Of a stretch of DNA of 64,000 nt, positions 21,901-32,690 are shown one piece after another. Each line of letters begins with the position of its first letter. The stretch's first letter is position 1. The position numbers and the translations under genes were made by a program. The notes below the pieces were generated by a model that was not told where the DNA came from, did no database searches, and worked only from the letters and a program-made list of their open reading frames with translations. Source of the stretch: Daphnia carinata (taxonomy: Eukaryota > Arthropoda > Branchiopoda > Diplostraca > Daphniidae); the NCBI RefSeq assembly GCF_022539665.2, contig NC_081336.1, positions 62,001 through 126,000 on the forward strand, given 5' to 3'.

Positions 21901-22507
21901 ACGTTAACAGGGATTAATGCCAGTCAAGTGGATGGCCATTGAATCCCTGACGGATCGGATCTTTTCCAGTCAATCGGATGTCTGGGCTTACGGAGTTCTA
22001 CTCTGGGAACTCTTTTCTCTTGGTAAAGTTCCATATCCAGGTGAGAGCCTAGGTTAATTATATTCGCCACGATTGCCAAAGTAACGTTTTTATATACAAG
22101 GAATGGACGCTGGTCATTTACTGGTTCAAGCAATTCAAAAGGGATATCGAATGGAAAAACCAGACTACGTTCCCAATTTCTTCGGTGAAATCTTAACCGA
22201 CTGCTGGAAAAGTGAACCGAATGAGAGGCCCACCTTCAGTCAATTAGAGGAGACGATCTGCAATCACATGGAAACCTCAATCAGTTCTATCTATTTGAAT
22301 TTAAACGCTGCATACGTTAAAATGAACGAAGAAAAAGACACTGCTACACCAACAGATCTTTTTGGCCTGGCAAAATTGCTGAACGAGAAATCACAATTGA
22401 ATGACAAATTGTTACTTGACAACGAATCACATTCTCAAACGGTAGACAACGCGGTTCGGTATTCAAAGTTTCCTCAGAAAATTGAAAACTGTAAAAACAA
22501 CTCCTGA
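18965..22507 (+). CDS. PDGFR/VEGFR-class receptor tyrosine kinase, 14 coding exons, 884 aa
   Basis: Cell-surface receptor tyrosine kinase. Exons read in phase: 18965-19264, 19353-19509, 19583-19755, 19819-19972, 20049-20222, 20300-20479, 20552-20697, 20757-20898, 20957-21184, 21245-21392, 21462-21654, 21731-21853, 21911-22040, 22101-22507. All introns are GT-AG and 54-88 bp; the summed length is a multiple of three with no internal stop. The start is the first ATG, followed by a hydrophobic leader ([11 protein letters not shown]). There are three Ig-like domains (aa ~60-380), one transmembrane helix (aa ~398-420) and a juxtamembrane [12 protein letters not shown] typical of PDGFR/VEGFR. Kinase motifs: Gly-loop GVGCFG (from aa 480), VAVK lysine 508, HGDLAARN with catalytic Asp 670, DFG at 688. 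A kinase insert of roughly 60-70 residues, rich in Asn, Glu and His, splits the lobes (exons 10-11). Ig domain 1 lacks its second Cys, the HRD Arg is Gly, and APE reads AIE. The ectodomain (~380 aa) is much shorter than the seven-Ig VEGFR/Pvr layout. Family is certain; orthology to a named gene is not. Confidence 0.93.
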
Positions 22508-23789
22508 ATCAATCGACACATTACATAACCTTTAAGATCTCTTACACAAAACAGATGTTGCCTCCTAGTGCACGCTTTCCAACTTCTGCTTTGTGATGGC
22601 TACGGATCGCCCCTTCTCCCGCCAAAAATGGACGTTAAAAATACAGAGTAACAATCTATTTAGCTTTTGCTTCCTTCATATTTCCTGTCTCAACCTTGAA
22701 ACTTGTATCTTTTTTCCCATAAAATGCTTGGCTCACAAAACTCGAAATAAAATAATTTGTTCAAGCAAAAGTTGTGCTTCGTTCAATAATACTTACGAGT
22801 AAAATCCAAACATGTCTTATGGAAAAGTTGATTCCACGCCGAATATATTTGCAGACCTCACTGTGGATTGGTGTCTGGAGGAAAAGCCAATTGGCTCTCG
22901 ATGAAACGAAGCGATGGCGTTACAATATTAAATGTCATTAATCTCCAACTATATTAAGACGAATGTTTCAAATGCAAAATTTCAATGAACAGAGAGATCC
23001 TACATCACCAAACAACCACTATGAAGTGCTCAAAATCGTAGAACCTTGAAAAACCACCCTGCGAATCCGTCCAAAGCAAAGGATGTGAAGCTCGTTTGCC
23101 AGTTGTTCACCTAAAATAAAACTGAGACATAAACTTGTTAACTATGAATTCTGTACCTGGGAAAAATATGTTTGCAAAAAATAAGATTAATATTCAAACT
23201 AAATAATTCTTCACACAATAAAAACAAAAAAAGTGATAGATTTTAATTCTCAAACGCATAACGTTCTATTGGATCACTCTCGCGATGTTTATCATGTCCT
23301 TGAAACATTTCTTCTGCACGAATGAACAAACATTGCCAAGAACCCGGAATTTTTTGTTAACAAAAATTCAGACAGTTTCACTGTCATCTTTTTAGCTTTG
23401 AACTGGAACACTCAACGATTTTCATTACACGTTCGTTATAATTCCCTACAAGAAAGAAGGGAATTGGCGAAACAGTTGGCGAAGCACTCGGGCAGGATAC
23501 AGCAGCAGTAAGATAGCAATAAAAAGAAAAGACTAGAACAAGAACGAGAAGAGGGAAATGAAACAGATGTGAAGCTGTCCGGCAATCATCGTTTCACTTT
23601 ATGCTGACCAAAAGATTACGAAAAAGCACAACACTCCAATCGTTAGGTTACTTAAATACGAAGAGTTAAACTCGCAAATAGGAATCGCGATTGAATTCCT
23701 TGTCCCTTTAACTGTTTTCAATTCCAAAAAACAAAAAAAAAACTACCGAAAGCAAAAACAAAGGAAGCGTTAGCGATCCTTTCGAGTGG
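22508..23789. other. Tail-to-tail intergenic region between kinase and Rabex-5 (both 3' UTRs)
   Basis: AT-rich with no convincing coding content. It holds the 3' UTR of the receptor kinase on the plus strand and of Rabex-5 on the minus strand. For Rabex-5 I see no canonical AATAAA on the minus strand, only a weak ATTAAA near 23242. Confidence 0.6.
22746..22751 (+). promoter_or_regulatory. Probable polyadenylation signal of the receptor kinase gene
   Basis: AATAAA lies 239 bp after the receptor kinase stop codon. Other AATAAA copies follow near 23105 and 23216, so alternative 3' ends are possible. No cleavage site can be proven from sequence. Confidence 0.5.
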
Positions 23790-26250
23790 TTAGTTGGTGG
23801 GTGGAGGTTGTTGGCCAGTGGGGGAAATGTTGTCGCAGGGAATACACGGAATGATACGGCCTTGAACAGTCAGCGAAAGGGAATTGAAAGGGTCATCGTC
23901 GGCATTCTCCAGATTGTTTGGCTCTCCAGAGGACGAGCAATTTATCGACAATTCATTAAGAGCAAACAGATCGAGTTCCTGGAGTGATCCGTCCTGAAGA
24001 CTGTCGGCCACTCGGGCATGCTTATGTGATGGCGGCTGCCCCCCGGGAGCAACCACGGCGGCACTGGCCGGGACGAGATGTTCTAAATTGGGTGATATCG
24101 ATTCCACCAACGGAGGAAGAGGCGATTCTGAATTGATTTTATGAGGGAGTAATGGGGGAGGCAACAACTTGAGGGTATCGCTCTCTTCGGGCTGCACCTC
24201 ATCGGGTTTGACCGGGGCTCGTTTGCCCCGAATCTGGACGGGAAAGCTTTGCAAACATTCGCCCACTTCCTTGCTCATACATTCCTGTGTCAAAAATGTG
24301 TAATAAACAACAGTGATAACAAGAACGAACGATAAAACGCAAGAGCTTAAAATCTTACGTTGAAGGATTCCATATCATTTTTAAGCTCAAGTATTTGCTG
24401 TTGTAGATTTATCTGCTTGTGTCGGAGCTCCGACAGTGTCGACATGTTTTGGTACATGAGTCGCAACCCCTGAGAATGAAACATGTTTCCAGGCAATCGA
24501 TTAACAAAAATTTGATGAAATTTCTTCAATACCTCAGACACCATAACACCGGCTTGAAGTGACGCAAAAGGGATGGACTTGCCACTCATGTAACGATCAA
24601 ATTCATCGCTTGACAGACCCAGTGAATCGCTCGTCAGGTTTTCTAAAAAGGACACTGCGCAACACTGCCGGGGAAACCGCCCAATAAAAGGGGGCAAATC
24701 GTTATACACTAATTAACGTGAATTATAATGGAAAATAAAATACCAAATTGGTAAAGTAGTATCCACCTTCGCCCTGAAGCAATCGACCAGGGGCGGCAAA
24801 TCTACATGGTAATAGGTTGGCGTAAAAAAAAAAAAAAAAAAAAACTTTTTTTTTGAAAAAAGAATGAGTCTTCTTATCGCGTGTACCTTGTGATGAAATT
24901 GAGATTGGAATGGATGCGTGGTGGATTTGCACGCAAGACAACGTAAATGAGTGCCGGTAGGAAATCGTCGGCACTCACCGGTTGTGAGCTGTGAACGGTT
25001 GATGAAGGTGGCTCCTCTTTATCATTCACGTCATTCTCCTTTAGTTCTCCAGTTTGGCCTTGGTCGCTATTATTACACTCTTCAGTGCGTGTTTTTGATT
25101 GATGAGCATTTGAACTGTTGGACAACCCAAGCATTTCAAAGACCAACTTGCTGCAATTTATAATAGAAGCTAGTTTGTCCTGAGGTGCTCTTTGGCCGTC
25201 CATTTCAATGAGATCTAAAAATAACTCGTTTAGAATTCAGACGTTTGTTTAATTGGATAAAACGTACGCGTGATGGCCTTTTCGAGAATGTCACGCACTT
25301 TCGAATCGAGCTCGTTAATTCGGCAGTCAAGAAGCGGAGCCGATATCCAATTCAAACTGCGGATACGCTTCTGAACGGCCAAATCACGCTCTTCGTCATC
25401 GCAGTTTGGGGGGCAAAAGAGTTTTTTGTACAACAATCGCGTCAAATAGCGCTCGCTATGATCCAATAGAGATTCCATGGAGCTGCTGGTCATATCTGTT
25501 TCAGAAACGTCATTATTATTCGAAAATTGAATAAAATAAAGGCCAAATACATACCCAAGAAGCCTGAATGATTTTTCAGCTTGTCATCAAACACCTGATA
25601 GATGTTATGAACCCTATCAGACAAATCCAAGGGAGTGAGAACACCAGAGGATACCAACCGATCCAGTTTCTCTGCTTGCACTCTCAAAAAACTGTAGGCA
25701 TGATGGGCAGCATTTTGCGGAAGTGTTTGGAGGAATTGATCCAAGTCTACAATTGCCGTGTGGGATTCTGGACTCAAGGCTCTTCTGTCTCGAGACTTTG
25801 GGCTCCCCACACCTTTTGTGGGTGTCTTACGGAAGAGGGATTTTACAGCTGTCGTCCTCACTTCCTGATTGTGTCGTTTCTTTTCTTCAAACCTGGAAAA
25901 GCCATGACGAGGGAGCGTAGAAGAGTTCTGCTCGGGTTTGTTGAAAAAAGTGCTGGCATCGCTCATTGACCTTTCAACTCTAGAAATAATAATTTTTTCA
26001 TTAATTTACTGGTGAATGACGGGTGGTATCCCACGTACTTCCTGCTTATCGAACCAGATGGTGAAGCGGCAAAGGCATCTTGATGTTGCTGTCTCTGTAG
26101 GAAATATTCCTTATAGCATTTTGAACAGTATCCTTGCCACGCGATATTTCCAAAAAACCCACAACCTGTCTTGCACATTAAATCAGACTGAGGAATGTGA
26201 AGTTTAGGGCCATGTCCCGAACGAGACGAACGACTGCCTCCCGACTCCAT
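23790..26250 (-). CDS. Rabex-5: Rabex-5 / RABGEF1: Rab5 guanine nucleotide exchange factor, 8 coding exons, 662 aa
   Basis: Exchange factor that loads GTP on Rab5 at early endosomes and binds ubiquitin through its A20 zinc finger. Exons (minus strand): 26250-26039, 25979-25555, 25495-25268, 25214-24887, 24801-24744, 24664-24533, 24469-24359, 24284-23790; phases agree throughout. The A20 finger has Cys 26, 30, 42 and 45 (C-x3-C-x11-C-x2-C, around [17 protein letters not shown]). The FSRFEEKK segment and a helical bundle follow, then the VPS9 core from aa ~215: [64 protein letters not shown]. The Asp of SADDF and Tyr of YYFTNL, essential for exchange in the family, are present. A ~49-residue acidic/Ser insert (aa ~320-368) splits the VPS9 core. 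A coiled-coil-like helix ([18 protein letters not shown]) precedes a long Pro/Ser-rich tail with a DPF motif. Human Rabex-5 is about 490 aa. The MIU helix after the finger looks shortened. Confidence 0.95.
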
Positions 26251-26458
26251 TCTACAAAAGAATTAGACAATGACATTATTATCTAAGACATTTATTTTAG
26301 AATCACGTACTTTGTTGCCTAATAGAAAGCGACGAAAAATTATGCAAGCATGAGAGTGTGTTGACGTTTTAACAATACAAAGGAAGAAATAAATGAAGGA
26401 AAAAAAAAAGAAGGGGAAAATCCTTGTGGTACCGTTTAATTTGATGCCTCTACTCACC
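26251..26458 (-). other. 5' UTR intron of Rabex-5
   Basis: On the minus strand a donor CGG|GTGAGT lies at 26458/26457 and an acceptor TTTTGTAG just upstream of the Rabex-5 ATG. A non-coding first exon above 26458 splicing to the ATG exon is the simplest reading; its transcription start is not identifiable. The intron contains a purine-rich A-tract. Confidence 0.5.
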
Positions 26459-27079
26459 CGTAATATGTAGTTATGCGTGTGCGGGTTTCATTGCCCTTTT
26501 TTTTTTTTTTCCTTTTTTTGTTGGTCCCTTGCCGGTTATTCCAACTAGCTCGTTAACCGGCCAAATCTCGGAAGTTTATTATTCATAAACACGGCCCAAG
26601 AAAACAAAAAAGCAGGAAGGGAAAAAAAGAGAATCTGGAAGCTGTTCAAAATAAGCCACGCGTCACATGACCGAATTATGGCGTCGTCTTTCTACAAAAA
26701 TCCATTCCAATTAGTCTGTCAAAAATGTTACCGTCTCAGCAAGTCTACTAGTGCGTATATATAACGATCCTTGAAATCACAAAACGTTGAATAAATACAC
26801 AGTACACGAGCGGCAAATTGTTTGCACTAATTTATGCCCACAGAACACGAATCGAGACAATGATTTTATCTTAATGTATACAGAAAGCTCCTAATAATAT
26901 TGTGAAACAATTCGGACACAGCCATATGGCGGCATAATGTAGATAACGAGAAAGAAAAAACCTATCGTCTAGTCTCGTAGGAATGAATTTATGAAAACAG
27001 GTTTCTGACGTCACGTCAGCATCACATGTTTTTATTCCTAGCCAACAGATTCTACTCGTTTAGACACTATCCCAACGAT

Positions 27080-27096
27080 GGGGGGGGGGGGGGGGG
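27080..27096 (+). repeat. G17 homopolymer
   Basis: Seventeen consecutive G. Similar runs: C14 at 29059-29072 and G13 at 31043-31055. These can form quadruplexes and are assembly-sensitive. Confidence 0.85.
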
Positions 27097-27688
27097 ACAA
27101 AAAGTAAAAAGATTCTTTCGTATTATTTTACACGTGCAACGGTTGGCATTCCCGAGCATGCAGTTCTCTGGATGTCTATGACGTGCATCGAATTGTTTGG
27201 CTATTTCTTTGTCTCGCTGCTGTGGCATACGTCTGAAGAAAGAAAAAAAGAGTTTCCTCAATTTGGTTCTGCATTTTTCTCGAGTCTTAGTTAAGTAGTT
27301 GTTGTGTTTGATGGTTTCCAGGTTTCCAATTTTCTCGAATGTCGGGTGTATTTTTAAAACAGTTTTTCTGCGTTTTTTTGGTGTGTGCTGCGTTGCCTCA
27401 TCTTCACCCCCAGTGGCACGAATGAATCAATTATTATAAATCAGAACTGGTATTTCTCGTTTTGCCTGTTTGACTCGACAAGAAAACACAAGAAGACGTG
27501 AAGGGTAGGCAAGACTTTTCTTGTTGAGGATATGCCAAGCCGTCCGGATGCCATTCCCGCTGTCAACTGCCACATCTCAAATGCCCTCCCTTATGTGTGT
27601 GTGTGTGCGCCGTACATGTTGCCCTCTATGAGTGGCTCTATACCTCCAGACATGATTTGCTTCCTCATTAATCCGTCAGGAATCCCCT

Positions 27689-27711
27689 TCTCTCTCTCTC
27701 TCTCTCTCTCC
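27689..27711 (+). repeat. (TC)n microsatellite
   Basis: About eleven TC units. A short (TG)n lies 80-100 bp upstream near 27593-27608. Confidence 0.85.
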
Positions 27712-30277
27712 TTTCTCGAAATAGAAAAATGAAATGACAACAAGCAAAACGAAAACGAAAGGAAATCATCGTAAAGTGGATGAAGAATGCTTATGGCTTA
27801 TGTACTCGTATCTCCAAAATGCTTTCGTGGCAACGTCACGTTGATGACAATGCCACGAAAATGCAGACGAAAACCAGATAGGTGGTGAATGGATTTCAAT
27901 TTTCAGATCAACAATTTTTTGATGCAATAAAGAGCTTCTCATACGTATTTAAAAGAAAAAAAAACAGACTTTAAATGCAAAAAGGAAATGGGGTGGGGCT
28001 GCATCGAAACGTTTATGATCGAACCCTTCAACTTTCTGTTTCACTATTCACGAACGTAAAAATACGAAAAAGTCTTTTGGATGGTTTCTTTTCGTCGTGG
28101 CCAATCGTCCGGCAAACGTGAATTGATGGTTTTTCCTTTTTCAAAATAAAAGGGAGGCCTCTGCAAAATAACCTCCAGCCACATCACCATATCAACGCAG
28201 ACCATAAAAAAAACTTCCCTTTTTTTTTTTCCTTGAAAAAAAAAAAGATGGGGGAGGGAAACCGATCATTTGCATGGCGGATGATCACCGATTGAAAACG
28301 ACAGCCATCATCATCCATAATAGTAACTATACTATTCTTCACAGTATTACGACATCACTTTTATGTATCTTTTAGAATAAAAGATCAAGTTTTGTTCCCA
28401 CCAGTTTTCCGTATAAATTTCCGATTCAACAACAACAACAACAAAAGTACGACAAAAGAAAAAAAACATTTCGATAAGAATAAATCAAGACGAGAAGTTA
28501 TGCGTGTACTTTTTTTGTGTCGATCGACACGACTGCATCGATATTTACATAGACATTAGAATATTATCGATCACAAAGTGCAACTCAGAAATCAATAGAA
28601 TACAAGAAGATGGTCATTACAATCCTCTTTTGCCTCGTGTATACGTACCGATTCGATTACGAAGAAGAAAAATTCACGAGGACAGTGGACGACGGAAACG
28701 ATCGGCAACGGCAGCCAAAATGGCTGTCGTCCAAAAGGCACAACACTCACACACACAGCAAAAAAAAAAAAATAAAAGAAGATCTTTGAAAGACGACATG
28801 ATTGTCGCCGATTGTTTTTCTCTGTGCCTTCTGCACTTCGATTGTCTTTTGTTTATTGCGTCATAGCGTCGACAGCGCACTCTAGGATCGCATTGGTTGA
28901 TTAGAAAGGCATGTTACATTTGATGGCCATCACATGAAATCGATCTATATATTTTCTTTTTTGAAAGACTCTTTCTCACCGTATTTTATACGCACACATA
29001 TCGACGTGATGGTTTATCAGATCGGCGAGGGTGTTGGAACGATGACGGAGCAAACACTCCCCCCCCCCCCCCTCCCTACACTTAGACTTCCTCGGTACAC
29101 GAGTAGCGGCTGCGGAAGAATTATGAGCTAGGATGTGGATCCGACATGTTATGATCTTTTTTTTTTCTTTTTCCTATCGGCTTTTTATTGAAAAAAAAAA
29201 AAAAAAAAAAAAAAGAGGGCAGGGGTTGGCAACCACCCACCCCCTCTAATGTTGAAAAACTTTCGACGCCATCATCCTTCACGTACAGAAGCAGTCCAAA
29301 AAGGATCCGGATGGATCGTTTTTTTTTTTTCTATTATTATCATACAAAAATGATTTTTGACCCTCCGCTGTTAAAGTTAAGTATAAATAGAATATCGGTA
29401 GAGAAGCAGACACGTTGGCTCCTGTTTTATTGTTGAAATGCGATTCGTTTTTTAATGGGCCTATTTATCTACGGGCCCGCTTACAATGTGTGTGCACTGA
29501 CCGACGTTTAAACTTCTCCAAGTTTCTTTTTTTTAACTGTTCAAAGTCAATTGGTGAAAGATGATTTATATACTAACAGCCAACGTTCTATTTAGGGTTT
29601 TCTTTTTTTTTTATTGACGTGCGAAGCGTCAAGTCCAGTTTAACATTTTTGCCAAAATTCGTAAGCGAAGGCGCACGCATAAAAATGACGAAATCTCGCT
29701 ACAAGAAAAATAATCTAAATGAACACGATGATGGATGGAGCGGAACAAAAAAAAAAGAGAAGCGCATCTATTGTTTTCGCTTTCTGACTTGATGCACTAA
29801 ATGTATCGTCATTGTCGGATCGAAACCTAAACAAAAATAGAAAAAAAAAAAAAAAAAAGAAATGTCGATGCATTTTTAAACATTTTCTAGTCGACACATT
29901 TCCTTTTCGTTCGGGGAAAAAAAAGGGAGGGAGGGATTTTCTCTTAAATTATCCCGTCCTGTCTTCTGCCGTTTTTAAACAAAAAAGAAAAGAAAAACAT
30001 AATATTTTTTTATTTTGTTGTTTTTCCTGACAGCGTTTGTTTCTGCCGGTTGCGGTTCGGTTCGTTGATGGCATGTTCCCGTCTGGGGGTGCGCGCTCTC
30101 GGGTGTTTTATAAATAAATATCACGCACATGCACCAAGGATGATATGCCGTTTGCCCTCCCTCTTGTTATTCCACCTTGCAACACAAGTGGAACGCATTC
30201 TTCTTCTTTTTTTTAAAGACAATTTTTTTTTTTTTTTTTCATTTTTTCTTTTAGCACCACCACCGTCGGGCCAGCGT

Positions 30278-30322
30278 AAGCATTCCGGGTAGCGTTCGTT
30301 CTACGAGACGCCCGGAATGCTT
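30278..30322. repeat. GC-rich hairpin, 12-bp perfect stem, between poly-T tracts
   Basis: AAGCATTCCGGG (30278-30289) and CCCGGAATGCTT (30311-30322) pair perfectly. Inside, GCGTTCGT and ACGAGACGC can extend the stem after a small bulge, leaving a very small loop. It stands out from AT-rich homopolymer flanks. It could be a structured RNA, an element end or a protein-binding palindrome; too short for a typical microRNA precursor. Confidence 0.8.
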
Positions 30323-32659
30323 CCAGTTTTTTTTTTTTCAGAGGAAAAATAACAACTGCTACTTCAATGTGTCAAGAAATGAAAAAAGAAAAACGTTTAT
30401 CAGTCATTTGTTTTTTTGTTTTTTTTTTTCTATTTTTGCTTCTAGTGGAGTCTCTTGTTTTCTTTAAAAAAAATCGTTTCAGTTCGATGTAAATCAACGA
30501 AATGAATCGATTTTTATTTGTGAAACAAAAACCGGAATTGATGGATGTTGGCAGGAGTTTCCCTTTTCCCCACCGATCACGATGTTATTCTTTCCGCACA
30601 AACGGAAAAAAAAACAAACAAAAAAACAAACGCTACTCGTCTACTATTTTCGACATCCATCCGGAAGAATGGCTTCTCGCTTCCTTTTGGACATGCCTTC
30701 GAACAATAAAAAATAGATAGATATACTTTTGCCTTTTTGGGTTGTTGCGGATGTGCAGCAAACATCTTTTCGCCTCATTTGTTTTCATTAGCGGAAGAGA
30801 CTGACAATCCCCCTCCCCTCCTCCGCTTGCTGGTGTAAAAATCACGTGATCAATGGCCAAACACACAACAACAGAGATACATACATCTTTCGATGTTTTT
30901 TTTTTTTTTTCTGATGATCAATGACCGTCAATCCGGTGACACATCGCTACGTAACGTCTCCCCCCCTTTTTTCTTCTGATTTCATTCCATTCGGTGCATC
31001 CATCTATTTTTCGAAAGTATACAAGATGCATTAGTGAGTTAAGGGGGGGGGGGGGCTATTGACTCGTTAACGTTCCTCAATTTCTGTTGATTTGCATATC
31101 GTATATAGACGAATGAAAGTGGTTTACAAGACCTAATTTCATTAAAGATGACGAAATTTAAAAAACAAAATGTGTGGCCTGGAATTGAATCAAACTATGG
31201 GGGGGGGGATCGCCTTTACATTGTGAGCGCATCATAAAAAAAAAAGAGGTTTCGATTAAGACTATTTCCCCGACGACAGCAAAATGGGAGGATCCCCCCC
31301 ATCCTTCTGATCTAACTGAATTCATCACAGCTGCGGATATCTCCCCCTCCCTCTCTATTTTTTTTTTTTTTCTTCACGTGAACACAATAGGCCAGAGGCA
31401 TTCAATCCCAGTCCAACAAGAGTCGATGAATGACATTAGCCAATAGCTTCCCTTCATTACGGGTTTAGAACCAGCAGCCATGAACTTTAACTTAAGCAGA
31501 ACCCCCCGTCCTCCAAAGAAGAAAAAGGGGGAGGGAGGGTGGTAGGCAGGTTGAGCGATTGGCACCTCGCCCAGGATGGAAGGAGGAGGGCATTACATGC
31601 CATCGATAAATCGGATGCAGCCCCAGCAAAGAGTCAAAGAATCCAAAGCAAAAAATAAAGGAGGGAGATGGAGAGGGAGGGTTTGTATGAAGTGTATACA
31701 TCTATTTCTATAGAAAGAAAAGAATGGCGCTGACATCAGCATAGAACCGATAGAAAGTCTTTATGGATCCATTCCACTTTTTCTTTTTTTTTTTTTTTCC
31801 AGGAGCAGGTTCAACTCCTCCCTTTTTTGGATGACTCCACCAAGAAAGAGGGACATCTTCCTGGACGTCATCCAACCTGATTTTTTTATTTTTCATTATT
31901 ATCTTTTTCGTTTGCCTCCTCTTTTTTTTTTTTTTGTTCGATGACGTTGGTTCATCACTCAAATAGGGGCTTCATCCTTAAGTAAAGACTTCAACTTTGA
32001 ACGCAGAATGTTCTGTGTTGGAGGTGGGCGGCATCGAGTGCGGAACGATCGATCAAAAGGAGAAGAAGAAGAAGATGCGAAAAGTGAATAGAAATGAACG
32101 CAATGGAATACAACTACATCAGAGTATCCACATGAAAAAATTGTAGATATAAAAGGAGAGGAGGAGAGAACGAGATAAAAGTTGTGTGTTGCTTCTCTTT
32201 CGTACGCTCCAGTGATCCGGAAGTTGGCCAGATATGGTAACTTCTTTTCTGTTACAACATCATAAAAAAATAATAATAAATAAATAAATAAGAGAACATT
32301 CATCGATGGATATCTTGTGTTAGCGTTTCTCTCTTATAGAATTGTAGATCATTGGATTTCATTTTGACTTACCTCTACGTTTGAATGGCGTTCAGTTTTT
32401 TCTCATACGTCGGATGCAGCTCCATTCTCCCGCATGCAAAATAAAAGAAACCAAGATGATTTGTGATTTCAATTTGAATGTCGATTGAATTAGCCGTAAT
32501 TGTTTTGCGGTCTGGACCAGCTTACGTTTGACAATGGATGGTCGTAGAAAGGGGTCCATTCGGTGATGAATCCGGCTGGAAATCTGTCCCGTTTCCGTGG
32601 CTTTTTTTTTTTTTTTTTTTTTCACGCAGCCCACAAAGGCAAACAAAGTTGCCTCTCGT

Positions 32660-32687
<28 letters not shown>
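32660..32687 (+). repeat. (CA)14 microsatellite
   Basis: Uninterrupted CA dinucleotides ending at CATAGG. Confidence 0.9.

Positions 32688-32690
<3 letters not shown>

Noticed and set aside
25568-25969. 133-aa plus-strand frame inside Rabex-5
   Set aside because: Antisense shadow of Rabex-5 exon 2, which is strongly supported by domain content and splice phases.
28504-28866. 120-aa plus-strand open frame
   Set aside because: Composition follows simple-sequence and homopolymer tracts (Lys/Arg/Gln runs). No splice sites, known motif or supporting context.
30278-30322. microRNA precursor
   Set aside because: The hairpin is only about 45 nt, with too short a stem for a standard precursor, and no recognised mature sequence.
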